A stretch of DNA of 45,740 bases from Colimorpha sp002372855 (GTDB lineage Bacteria > Bacteroidota > Bacteroidia > Bacteroidales > P3), in contig CAMOOR010000011.1 in NCBI GenBank assembly GCA_946621635.1, forward strand, positions 1 through 45,740. Reading direction: 5' to 3'. The notes beneath the pieces are model-generated. The model did not search any database. It had not been told where the DNA came from and worked only from the letters and a program-made list of their open reading frames with translations. Every line of letters begins with the position of its first letter. The stretch's first letter is position 1. The translations under genes and the position numbers were made by a program. Below are positions 25,593 to 32,852 of this stretch, in pieces.

Positions 25593-27461
25593 CTTCTCCC
25601 CCTTCTTCTGCCACGGCATCGTGATGGTCGGCAGCTCCACCGACTTGAAGGCCGAGAAGAAAGCGCTGGTCGAGGTCTTCTCCTTGCCGTAGATGTCGTT
25701 CACGAGGTCTTTGTACTTGTCCATCAGGGGACCGCGGCGCAGCTTGAGGGTGGGGGAGAGGAGTCCGTTGTTGGGCGTCCACTCGTCGGTCACCAGACGG
25801 AACTGCTTCACCTGCTCGTGCGGCGCGAGGGTCTTGTTGAACTCGTCCAGCACCTTGCGTATCTTCTCCTGTGTCTTGGGCAGGGAGATGAGCTCGGCAT
25901 TGTCGCGGTAGTGCAGTTTGTACTTCAGCGCCCAGTAGTGCAGCGTGTTGAAGTTGGGGCTGATGATGGCGGCCACCTGCTTCTCGTTCTCGCCGATAAT
26001 CATCACCTGCTCTATGTATTCCGAGCCGCGCAGCAGGTTCTCTATCAGCTGCGGAGCCACATATTTGCCTGCTGAGAGCTTGAAGATGTCCTTCTTGCGG
26101 TCGGTGATTTTCAGGTAGCGTCCGCCCACCAGGGTGCCGATGTCGCCCGTGTGGAGCCAGCCGTCGGCGTCGATGACCTGGGCCGTGTATTCCGGGTCTT
26201 TGTAGTAGCCCAGCATGATGTGCGGTCCACGGGTCAGAATCTCGCCGTCCTCGTCGAATTTCAGTTCCACGCCGCTCAGCACGGGGCCCACGGTGCCGAT
26301 CTTCACCTGGCGGTGCGCCGGGTCGTTGACGGCAATGACGGGCGAGGTCTCGCTCATGCCGTAGCCCTCGTAGATATTGATGCCCGCGGCGGCGAAGAGG
26401 CGCACCATCTTGGGCTGTATGCTGCTGCCGCCGGTGATGACGGTCAGGTGCTTGCCGCCGAATTTCTCGCGCCACTGGCGGTAGACCAGGCGGTCCAGCA
26501 GCCACTGGCTGATCTGGTAGAAGGGCTGCACCTTGGTCAGGCCCGTATAGTCGTAGCGCTGGCCGTGGCGGAAGGCCCAGTCGTAGATGGCTTTCTTGAT
26601 GCCGGTGAAGTCCTTGCCGGCGGCATAGAGCTTGTCGTAGACCATTTCCAGCACCCTCGGCACGGCACAGAAACCGTCGGCGTGCAGCTCCTGCATGTTC
26701 TGCTGGATGGTGCCCATGCTCTCGGCATAGTAGATGCTGATGCCCAGGTACTGGTAGTGGTAGTTCATCGAGCGTTCGTAGATATGGTTCAGCGGCAGGA
26801 ACGACAGGAAACGGTGGCGGCTGTCGCAGGGCTGCACCTGGGCGTGGGCGGTGAAGTTGCTGCACAGGTTGCGGTGGCTCAGCATGACGCCCTTGGGCAT
26901 GCCCGTGGTGCCGCTGGTGTAGATCATCGTCGTCCAGTCGTCGGGCTTGATTTCGCGCTTCCGGCGCTCTATTTCGCCCATCCATTTGTCGCGGTTGGCG
27001 ATGCCCAGCTTCAGGATTTCCAGGGTGCGGTGCTCGCCCTCGATGTTGGCCAGGGTGTAGACCTGCGGTTTGGGGTCCAGCTGTTCGATGGCGGGGCGTA
27101 TGCGGTTGAGCAGCACTTTGGAGCTCACCATGACGGCAACGGCCTCGCTGTGGCGCAGGATGTAGAGGTAGCTCTCGGTGTTCAGCGTGGGATAGATGGG
27201 CACATGGATGATGCCGCTCATGGACAGGGCCATGTCGATGAAGTTCCACTCCGGGCAGTTGCTGCTCATGGTCACCACACGGTCGCCCTGTTTCAGACCC
27301 ATCTCGCACAGGCCGTAGGCCAGGTAGTGGGCAAACTTGTAGTAGTCGTGCGAGCTGTATTTCACCCACTCTCCGTTCACCTTTCCGGCCAGTATGTCAT
27401 CCTTCGGATAGTGCTCCACCAGGTGGTCCAGCAAATCGAAGGTCCTTGTAATCTCTGCCAT
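25590..27461 (-). CDS. Long-chain fatty acid-CoA ligase (AMP-forming)
   Basis: The protein has 623 residues. It activates fatty acids to acyl-AMP, then acyl-CoA. The ATP-binding signature TTMIYTSGTTGMPKGVMLSH (about 190-210) is clear. EGYGMSETSP (about 380), LHTGDIGTL and ITDRKKDIFKLSAGKYVAP (adenylation hinge and A8) complete an FAA1-like AMP-binding enzyme with an extended C terminus. The ATG at 27461 (MAEITRTFDLLDHLVEHYPK) is chosen because a promoter lies between it and an upstream in-frame ATG at 27512. It probably works with the acyl-CoA dehydrogenase type of metabolism seen at the window end, or recycles lipids; no local partner proves which. Confidence 0.95.
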   Translation of the reverse strand: MAEITRTFDLLDHLVEHYPKDDILAGKVNGEWVKYSSHDYYKFAHYLAYGLCEMGLKQGDRVVTMSSNCPEWNFIDMALSMSGIIHVPIYPTLNTESYLYILRHSEAVAVMVSSKVLLNRIRPAIEQLDPKPQVYTLANIEGEHRTLEILKLGIANRDKWMGEIERRKREIKPDDWTTMIYTSGTTGMPKGVMLSHRNLCSNFTAHAQVQPCDSRHRFLSFLPLNHIYERSMNYHYQYLGISIYYAESMGTIQQNMQELHADGFCAVPRVLEMVYDKLYAAGKDFTGIKKAIYDWAFRHGQRYDYTGLTKVQPFYQISQWLLDRLVYRQWREKFGGKHLTVITGGSSIQPKMVRLFAAAGINIYEGYGMSETSPVIAVNDPAHRQVKIGTVGPVLSGVELKFDEDGEILTRGPHIMLGYYKDPEYTAQVIDADGWLHTGDIGTLVGGRYLKITDRKKDIFKLSAGKYVAPQLIENLLRGSEYIEQVMIIGENEKQVAAIISPNFNTLHYWALKYKLHYRDNAELISLPKTQEKIRKVLDEFNKTLAPHEQVKQFRLVTDEWTPNNGLLSPTLKLRRGPLMDKYKDLVNDIYGKEKTSTSAFFSAFKSVELPTITMPWQKKGEK

Positions 27462-27482
27462 ATCTATTTCCGTTTTAGATTG

Positions 27483-27490
27483 CAAAAATA
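27483..27490 (-). promoter_or_regulatory. -7 element of the acyl-CoA ligase promoter
   Basis: TATTTTTG on the minus strand, 22 nt upstream of the ATG at 27461 and 9 nt beyond the stop of the nitroreductase gene. Confidence 0.65.
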
Positions 27491-27498
27491 CACATTTT

Positions 27499-28254
27499 TT
27501 ATAACGTGGCAAAAAAATTCTCCTCCAGGTAGGCTTTCAGCTCCCGGCTGATGCCCTCGTTGGCCTCGCGCGGATAGCGTTTGGTGGTGAAGATTTCGCA
27601 GTAGTTGCGCGTGCCGTTCTCCTTCACCATCTGGCGGTTGAAGGGGTCCTCGTCGCGCACCTTGTGCATGGCCACAATCTCCCCGTCGGAGGCCTCGTGG
27701 TACACCTCGCTGTGCAGCACGGCGTCCAGGCCCAGGCGTTCGCTCATGCGGCCCTCCTCGGCGGGATGGCCCATGGCCAGCGCTATCACAGGCACCACGC
27801 CCTTGGGGCATTTCAGCAGCTGGGCAATCTTGGCCGTGTTGTACATCACCGTGCCCAGGTAGCAGAATCCCAGTCCTTTGGCCTCGGCGGCGATGCAGAG
27901 GTTCTGCGCGAAGAGGGTGGCGTCCACCAAACCCGAGAGGAACCACAGCAGGTTGCCGTAGGGCTCGTCGCAGCCGTTGACGCGGCAGTAGTGGTGGTAG
28001 CGGTTCACATCCACGCACACCGTCAGCCACAGCGGCGCCGTCGCGCACTGGCCGAAGTGCAGCCCGCAAAGCTCCGTGCGGAGCGGCTCCTCCTCGGTGG
28101 CGATGACCGAATAGAGCTGCATATTGCCCGTGTTCGAGGCCCGCAGACCGCATTCGACAATCTCCGCCAGCAGCGCCTTGTCCACTCGCTCCGCCGTGAA
28201 TTTCCTTATCGAACGGTGATTCAGCATCACCTCTATTGCATCCTTTTCCATCAT
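27499..28254 (-). CDS. Nitroreductase-family FMN oxidoreductase
   Basis: The protein has 251 residues. The FMN-binding start HRSIRKFTAERVDKALLAEI (Arg-Ser-x-Arg near residue 14) is typical. ASNTGNMQLYSVIATEE, LVDATLFAQNLCIAAEAKGL, GFCYLGTVMYN and VVPVIALAMGHPAEE match NfsA-type members. The enzymes use NAD(P)H to reduce nitro compounds, quinones or flavins. The physiological substrate is not visible. A second Met follows the first, so the start may be one codon later. It has its own promoter at 28279-28286. Confidence 0.9.
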   Translation of the reverse strand: MMEKDAIEVMLNHRSIRKFTAERVDKALLAEIVECGLRASNTGNMQLYSVIATEEEPLRTELCGLHFGQCATAPLWLTVCVDVNRYHHYCRVNGCDEPYGNLLWFLSGLVDATLFAQNLCIAAEAKGLGFCYLGTVMYNTAKIAQLLKCPKGVVPVIALAMGHPAEEGRMSERLGLDAVLHSEVYHEASDGEIVAMHKVRDEDPFNRQMVKENGTRNYCEIFTTKRYPREANEGISRELKAYLEENFFATL

Positions 28255-28278
28255 AGTCTTTCCTTATGAAACAAAATG

Positions 28279-28286
28279 CAAAAATA
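28279..28286 (-). promoter_or_regulatory. -7 element of the nitroreductase promoter
   Basis: TATTTTTG on the minus strand, 24 nt upstream of the start at 28254. Confidence 0.65.
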
Positions 28287-28374
28287 CGAAAAAATATCCA
28301 TTCACCACGATAAAATGTTAATTTTTGCAAAAAAAACATACTCCCACTCACCACTCCAACCTCCCCCTACGACC

Positions 28375-28515
28375 TACATAATTCGTCCCTTCTTATATCC
28401 TTCCTATATACTTCTCATATAGTTCTTATATAGTAGATATAAGAAGTATATGAGATGTATATGAGAACGATATAAGAACGATATAAATACAATATAAGAA
28501 ATGCCGAATTATGTA
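28375..28515. repeat. Interspersed 11-bp phased palindromic element, copy 3 (complete)
   Basis: Bounded by inverted TACATAATTCG (left) and CGAATTATGTA (right). Left-arm units are TCCTTCCTATA, TACTTCTCATA and TAGTTCTTATA. Right-arm units are TATAAGAAGTA, TATGAGATGTA, TATGAGAACGA, TATAAGAACGA and TATAAATACAA. It contains no gene and lies about 190 bp upstream of a tyrosine recombinase. Confidence 0.85.
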
Positions 28516-28563
28516 CCTCTTCGACCCCTCTTGGATTCCTGTTTGGGAGATGCTGGTGGATGT

Positions 28564-28674
28564 GTGTTAAGGCGCTGATATTTAGTGCAGAACGGCAGAC
28601 GGGGCGAACTTAACACCGGAAACTTGACACTAAACACTCGTCAAATCCCGTTTTTCCGTTTGTATTGTACAATA
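28564..28674. other. Cluster of short inverted repeats before the recombinase
   Basis: GTGTTAAG (28564-28571) matches CTTAACAC (28609-28616). TTTAGTG (28581-28587) matches CACTAAA (28628-28634). TTGAC-11 nt-GTCAA occupies 28624-28644, and TATTGTACAATA (28663-28674) is a perfect palindrome. Spacing of the third resembles a Xer-type core. They may be recombinase or repressor sites; not proven. Confidence 0.4.
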
Positions 28675-28706
28675 GTAGTATTCTAACCTATAATTGAAAA
28701 ACAGAA

Positions 28707-29669
28707 ATGAAAACCAGCGAAAAAAAACAGTGTGTTTCTCAGAAATACATCTCGGACCTTATGTCGATGCGCGAGGCGAAGCACCGGCCGAACACGCAGG
28801 GGGTGAACCATGCGCTGCTGCACCATCTGATCGGGTTTTACGGCGACACTCCACGGCTCGCCGACATTACGGAGGAATTCTGCATCGAGTTTGCCAAGTT
28901 CCTGATGGCGAGGGTGTCCATGGGCAGCGTGAGGACCTATCTGCAGAAGATGCACGCCATTCTCGAATATGCGGTGGCGGCCCGTCTGATTGCGGCCAAC
29001 CCGATGCCCTCCATCCGGACCCTGATGCCGGGATGCAAGCGGGCGAAGAGGGTGTATCTCACGCAGAATGAGGTTGCCAGGCTTTCGGCCACCCCCTGCG
29101 GCCACGAGGAGACCAAGCGCGCTTTCCTCTTCGCGTGCCAGACGGGTCTGCGGCTTTCGGACATCGAGACCCTCGTGTGGGAGGACATCGTGGACATCGA
29201 AGGCAAGCCGACGATTGTGAAGGTGCAGGTGAAGACGGGCCGTGAGGTTAGCGTGCCCCTCAACGCCGTGGCGCTCAGTCTGCTGGGGGAGCGGAGGCGG
29301 GCAGGGAAGGTGTTCGGGCTGAGGTCGCGGTCGGTGATTGCGGCCGATTTGCAAAGGTGGGCGCAGGAGGCGGGCGTCGGGAAGCACCTTACGTTCCATG
29401 TGTCGCGGCACACGTTCGCCACCTTGTCGATTTCGGCGGGAGTGGACATCTATGTCGTCAGCCGGCTTTGTGGCCATACAACCGTCAGGACGACAGAGAT
29501 ATACGCGCACATAATCGACAAGACGCTCCAGCACGGGGTGGAGCTGTTGGGGAATGCCATGATGGGCAGCTCGACCGACGGCGGCGGAAAGGTGCGTGCA
29601 AGCTTCAGGGACCGGCTCAGGAGGTCGCTGCTGCCGTTGTTCCGCAGCTTCCTGAGTTGCTTCCCGTGA
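28707..29669 (+). CDS. Tyrosine recombinase (phage-integrase family)
   Basis: The protein has 320 residues. An N-terminal SAM-like DNA-binding domain (about 5-105) precedes the catalytic domain (about 115-285). All catalytic residues are visible: Arg in TGLRLSDIETL (about 150), Lys in VQVKTGREVS, His-x-x-Arg in HVSRHTFATLS, His in LCGHTTVRTTE and Tyr in EIYAHI. It should therefore be able to cut and join DNA through a 3'-phosphotyrosine. No other phage or conjugative gene is adjacent. It could be a remnant of an integrated element or act on local inverted sites; clusters of inverted repeats lie directly upstream. The C-terminal 35 residues are basic and unusual. Confidence 0.92.
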   Translation: MKTSEKKQCVSQKYISDLMSMREAKHRPNTQGVNHALLHHLIGFYGDTPRLADITEEFCIEFAKFLMARVSMGSVRTYLQKMHAILEYAVAARLIAANPMPSIRTLMPGCKRAKRVYLTQNEVARLSATPCGHEETKRAFLFACQTGLRLSDIETLVWEDIVDIEGKPTIVKVQVKTGREVSVPLNAVALSLLGERRRAGKVFGLRSRSVIAADLQRWAQEAGVGKHLTFHVSRHTFATLSISAGVDIYVVSRLCGHTTVRTTEIYAHIIDKTLQHGVELLGNAMMGSSTDGGGKVRASFRDRLRRSLLPLFRSFLSCFP

Positions 29670-29694
29670 TGCTTTGCCGAGGCTCCAAAAGGGC

Positions 29695-29727
29695 AAAAAA
29701 AAAGCCCCTGCACGGTGGTGCAGGGGC
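29695..29727 (-). terminator. Terminator of the fab cluster
   Basis: GCCCCTGCAC (29704-29713) pairs perfectly with GTGCAGGGGC (29718-29727). On the minus strand it is followed by nine T residues, just after fabG. Confidence 0.9.
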
Positions 29728-29745
29728 GTGATGGGATGATTTTCT

Positions 29746-30492
29746 TCAGAGGGAGAGGCCTCCGTCGACGCAGATGACCTGGCCGGTGATGTACTCGGAG
29801 AGGTCGGAAGCGAGGTAGAGGGAGGTCTTAGCGACGTCGAGGTCGGTGCCGCCGCGGCGCAGGGGGATGTCCTCCATCCAGCCTTTGCGCACGTCCTCGG
29901 GGAGCTGCTGCGTCATGGCCGTCTCGATGAAACCGGGGGCGATGGCGTTGCTGCGGATGCCGCGGGAGCCGAGTTCCTTGGCCAGGCTCTTGGTGAAGCC
30001 CAGGATACCGGCTTTGGAGGCGGAGTAGTTGCACTGGCCGGCGTTGCCGTTGACTCCGACGACGGAGCTGGTGTTGATGATGGAGCCGGAGCGCTGCTTG
30101 AGCATCATCGGGGCAAAGGCCTTGCAGAAGTTGAAGACGGAGCGCAGGTTGACCTCGAGGACGAGGTCCCAGTCCTTGGGCTGCATGCGCAGCAGGAGGT
30201 TGTCGCGGGTGATGCCGGCGTTGTTGACCAGCACATCCAGACGGCCGAATTCTTTCTGCACGATGTCGGCCACGCGGAGCGTGTCTTCGTAGTCGGCGGC
30301 GTTGCTGGCGATGAACATCGAGCGCGGCTGCATCTTCTGCAGTTCGGCCAGCAGTTCGCGGCTGCTGTCGTTCTCCTGCAGGTCGGTGAAAATGACGGTG
30401 GCACCCTCTTCGGCGAAGAGCAGTGCTGTGCGACGGCCGAGGCCGCGCGACCCTCCGGTAATGAGGGCGATTTTATCTTTCAACAGGTTCAT
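29746..30492 (-). CDS. fabG: 3-oxoacyl-[ACP] reductase
   Basis: The protein has 248 residues. It performs NADPH-dependent reduction of 3-oxoacyl-ACP in fatty-acid elongation. The cofactor motif TGGSRGLGRRTA (near residue 12), NNAG, the catalytic Ser in INTSSVVGVNG and YSASKAGILGFTK (Tyr-x-x-x-Lys) are intact. VDGGLSL closes the protein. The ATG at 30492 (MNLLKDKIALITGG) is chosen; the frame stays open upstream only because it reads through the CCTCACCCC-family repeat at 30503-30538. It is the last gene of the minus-strand fab cluster, separated from fabZ by a DUF559 gene. Confidence 0.95.
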   Translation of the reverse strand: MNLLKDKIALITGGSRGLGRRTALLFAEEGATVIFTDLQENDSSRELLAELQKMQPRSMFIASNAADYEDTLRVADIVQKEFGRLDVLVNNAGITRDNLLLRMQPKDWDLVLEVNLRSVFNFCKAFAPMMLKQRSGSIINTSSVVGVNGNAGQCNYSASKAGILGFTKSLAKELGSRGIRSNAIAPGFIETAMTQQLPEDVRKGWMEDIPLRRGGTDLDVAKTSLYLASDLSEYITGQVICVDGGLSL

Positions 30493-30502
30493 AGAATTAT
30501 TT

Positions 30503-30538
30503 GGCCTCACCCCTTGCCCCTCTCCCAGGGAGAGGGGA
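30503..30538. repeat. CCTCACCCC-family repeat, left of DUF559
   Basis: Starts GGCCTCACCCCTTGCCCC and continues CTCTCCCAGGGAGAGGGGA, with an internal hairpin TCCC/GGGA. Inverted relative to the copy at 30971-31007. Confidence 0.85.
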
Positions 30539-30567
30539 TTTTGCACGGGTCTTTTTTGAGGACTTTT

Positions 30568-30945
30568 TTAATGGTTGTTTATTTCTTTTGCTATTTTGTT
30601 GATTACGTGTTGGAGGTCTCCCATCACCTCGTCGTTGGTGAATCGCAGCACCCGATAGCCGAAGTGTTCCAGTTGGAGGGTTCTTGTGCGGTCCTCGGCC
30701 TGCTGCTCGCAGGTGTTGTGGTATCCGCCGTCGACTTCAATGACGAGCATTTTCCTTAGGCATACGAAGTCGGCTATGTAGTCTCCAATAATATGCTGGC
30801 GTCTGAAACGGTGTTCCGGCAGGTATTTCCGCAAGGCCTGCCATAGTTTTTCTTCCGCCTGAGTGGGGAACAGCCTGTTCTTTTTGGCATACTCCCTTGT
30901 CGTTGCATAAGTGTCGGGATAAGCCGTTTTATACCCTTCTGCCAT
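30568..30945 (-). CDS. Small DUF559 (Vsr-like) endonuclease-domain protein
   Basis: The protein has 125 residues. A PD-(D/E)XK-like core is visible in PTQAEEKLWQALR (Glu), FRRQHIIGDYIADFVCLRKM (Asp), LVIEVDGGYHN (Glu-Val-Asp) and HFGYRVLRFTNDEV. The family is related to the very-short-patch-repair endonuclease fold; no target is known. It sits inside the fab cluster between fabZ and fabG and is framed by inverted copies of one repeat family, which suggests that it moved here as a unit. Codon use is less C-ending than that of its neighbours (AAA, TAT and GAA are frequent). Confidence 0.85.
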   Translation of the reverse strand: MAEGYKTAYPDTYATTREYAKKNRLFPTQAEEKLWQALRKYLPEHRFRRQHIIGDYIADFVCLRKMLVIEVDGGYHNTCEQQAEDRTRTLQLEHFGYRVLRFTNDEVMGDLQHVINKIAKEINNH

Positions 30946-30970
30946 TTTATTGCGTGTTGTCCTGCGTAGC

Positions 30971-31007
30971 CTCCCCTCTCCTTGGGAGAAGGGTCAGGGG
31001 TGAGGCC
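30971..31007. repeat. CCTCACCCC-family repeat, right of DUF559
   Basis: CTCCCCTCTCCTTGGGAG at the left and GGGGTGAGGCC at the right end. It is the reverse complement of 30503-30538 with a few changes and lies 1 nt from the fabZ stop. Confidence 0.85.
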
Positions 31008-31008
31008 T

Positions 31009-31437
31009 TTATTTATTGTCGATCAGAGCAAAGGACAGGACGCCTTTGACGGCGGTTTTGCCGTCGACTTTGGCTTCGGCTTCGGCGTGGAAGATGAGGC
31101 CGCGGCGGTCGGTGATGCGGCCGCGGATCTCGATGGTGTCGCCGGGGCGGACGGGCTGGCGGAAACGGGCTTCCTTGATGCCGCTGTAGAGCGGGGTGCG
31201 GCCGGCGGCGAGTTCGTCGCGCACCAGGATGCACATGGACTGGCCCATGATTTCGCAGAGGATGACGCCCGGAACAATGGGGTTGCCGGGGAAATGGCCC
31301 TGCAGGAAGAATTCGTCGCCACGCACGTGGTAGTGGGCGATGGCGATGTCGCCTTCCATGGTCACATCGTCAACGAGCAGCATCGGCTCGCGGTGCGGCA
31401 GGAAGGTCTTGATGGCATCTCTATTCATTATTTCCAT
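31009..31437 (-). CDS. fabZ: 3-hydroxyacyl-[ACP] dehydratase
   Basis: The protein has 142 residues from the ATG at 31437; the ATG at 31428 (MNRDAIKTFLPHREP) is an equally possible start. It is a hot-dog-fold dehydratase with FLPHREPMLLVDDV and the catalytic segment GHFPGNPIVPGVILCEIMGQ (His and Glu). FRQPVRPGDTIEI is typical. It removes water from 3-hydroxyacyl-ACP. In many Bacteroidota fabZ is fused to lpxC; this one is free-standing, so it may be a second copy. It sits between fabF upstream and the DUF559 gene downstream, and repeats abut both ends. Confidence 0.92.
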   Translation of the reverse strand: MEIMNRDAIKTFLPHREPMLLVDDVTMEGDIAIAHYHVRGDEFFLQGHFPGNPIVPGVILCEIMGQSMCILVRDELAAGRTPLYSGIKEARFRQPVRPGDTIEIRGRITDRRGLIFHAEAEAKVDGKTAVKGVLSFALIDNK

Positions 31438-31444
31438 AGTATTT

Positions 31445-31481
31445 GGCCTCACCCCTTGCCCCTCTCCGGTGGGAGAGGGGA
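31445..31481. repeat. CCTCACCCC-family repeat, left member of second pair
   Basis: Begins GGCCTCACCCCTTGCCCC and ends GGGAGAGGGGA. It is paired with an inverted copy at 31544-31578; only 62 nt lie between them. Confidence 0.85.
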
Positions 31482-31543
31482 TTTGGGTCGAGGACTTTTT
31501 TATGTGTTTATTGTTTCAATGTGTTGTTTCGTTTGTGTCGGTT

Positions 31544-31578
31544 TCCCCTCTCCCCGGGAGAGGGGTGGGGGTGAGGCC
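31544..31578. repeat. CCTCACCCC-family repeat, right member of second pair
   Basis: TCCCCTCTCCCCGGGAGAGG is followed by GGTGGGGGTGAGGCC. It ends directly before the fabF stop codon (31579-31581). Confidence 0.85.
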
Positions 31579-32817
31579 TCAGGCTTTTCTCAGGGCCACG
31601 GTGGCATTCTGGCCGCCGAATCCGAAGGTGTTGCTGATGGCGATGTCGGCCTGGTATTTGCGGGCGGTGTTGGGGGTGTAGTCCAGGTCGCACTCGGGGT
31701 CTGGCTGGTCGAGGTGCAGGGTGGGGGGCACGATGCCGTTCTTCAGTGCCAGGGCGGTGATAATCAGCTCCACAGCACCAGTGGCACCCAGCATGTGGCC
31801 GTGCATCGACTTGGTGCTGCTGATGACGGCGCGGCGGGCTTCCGTTTCGCCCAGTGCTTTCTTGATAGCCAGGGTTTCGCCCTTGTCGTTGAGGGGCGTG
31901 CCCGTGCCGTGGGCGTTGATGTAGAGGTTCTCACCGGCCTTGTAGCCAGCCTCTTCCAGTGCCAGGCGCATGGACTCGGCGGCGCCGCGTCCTTCGGGGT
32001 GCGGGGCGGTGTAGTGGTGGGCGTCGCAGGTGTTGCCGTAGCCGCAGACTTCGGCATAGGTCTTGGCGCCGCGTTTCTTGACAAGTTCCTCGCTCTCGAG
32101 GACGAGCACTCCGGAGCCTTCGCCGAGGACAAAGCCGTGGCGGCGGCTGTCGAAGGGCAGCGAGGCGGCCATGGGGTCGTCGCTGGTGGTGAGGGCTTTC
32201 ATGTTGGCAAAGCCTCCGATGGCCATGCCACAGACGGCGGCTTCGGCACCGCCGGTGATGACGGCGTCGGCGCGGCCCTCGCGGATGAGGCGGTAGGCCT
32301 CGCCGACGGAGTGTGTTCCGGTGGCGCAGGCCGTGACCACGGGCAGGTTGGGGCCTTGGGCGTTATAGGTGATGGCCACGTTGCCTCCGGCAATGTTGCC
32401 GATCATTTCGGGGATGAAGAGCGGCGAGATGCGGCGCAGGCCGTACTGCATGCGGTTGGCGTGCTCGCGCTCGAAGGTCTGGATGCCGCCGATGCCGCTG
32501 CCGATGGCAACGCCCAGTCGGCGCGGGTCGACGTCTTCGCCCACCTTCAGTCCGCTGTCGGCCATGGCCTGGGCGGCGGCGGCAAGGGCATAGAGGGCAT
32601 AGACGTCGTTGTGGCGAACCATCTGCTTGTCGATGCCATAGGCTTCGGGGTGGAAGTCCTTCACCTCGGCGGCGATCTTCACAGGGAGGTCGGCGGTGTC
32701 GATTTTTGTGATGAAATCGATGCCGCAGACGCCGTTGATGAGGTTGTTCCACAGAGTCTCGATGTCGTTTCCGATGGGGGTGATGCATCCCACTCCGGTA
32801 ATATATACTTTTCTCAT
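31579..32817 (-). CDS. fabF: Beta-ketoacyl-[ACP] synthase II
   Basis: The protein has 412 residues. It condenses malonyl-ACP with acyl-ACP during elongation. The start MRKVYITGVGCITPIGND is typical. The Cys-His-His triad is visible: Cys in VVTACATGTHSVGEAYR (about 165), His in YINAHGTGTPLNDK (about 305) and His in KSMHGHMLGATGA (about 340). SNTFGFGGQNATVAL closes the protein. It follows fabH after 35 nt, consistent with one operon. acpP, which often lies between these genes, is absent from this window. Confidence 0.96.
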   Translation of the reverse strand: MRKVYITGVGCITPIGNDIETLWNNLINGVCGIDFITKIDTADLPVKIAAEVKDFHPEAYGIDKQMVRHNDVYALYALAAAAQAMADSGLKVGEDVDPRRLGVAIGSGIGGIQTFEREHANRMQYGLRRISPLFIPEMIGNIAGGNVAITYNAQGPNLPVVTACATGTHSVGEAYRLIREGRADAVITGGAEAAVCGMAIGGFANMKALTTSDDPMAASLPFDSRRHGFVLGEGSGVLVLESEELVKKRGAKTYAEVCGYGNTCDAHHYTAPHPEGRGAAESMRLALEEAGYKAGENLYINAHGTGTPLNDKGETLAIKKALGETEARRAVISSTKSMHGHMLGATGAVELIITALALKNGIVPPTLHLDQPDPECDLDYTPNTARKYQADIAISNTFGFGGQNATVALRKA

Positions 32818-32852
32818 AGTTATTATTATTGTTTTCTTTTATTATTATAATA

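Noticed and set aside
30493..30546. N-terminal extension of fabG through the repeat
   Set aside because: The added residues translate the CCTCACCCC repeat; the family start fits the ATG at 30492.
30503..31007. Classical insertion sequence around DUF559
   Set aside because: No transposase and no visible target-site duplication; reported as a hypothesis instead of an IS call.
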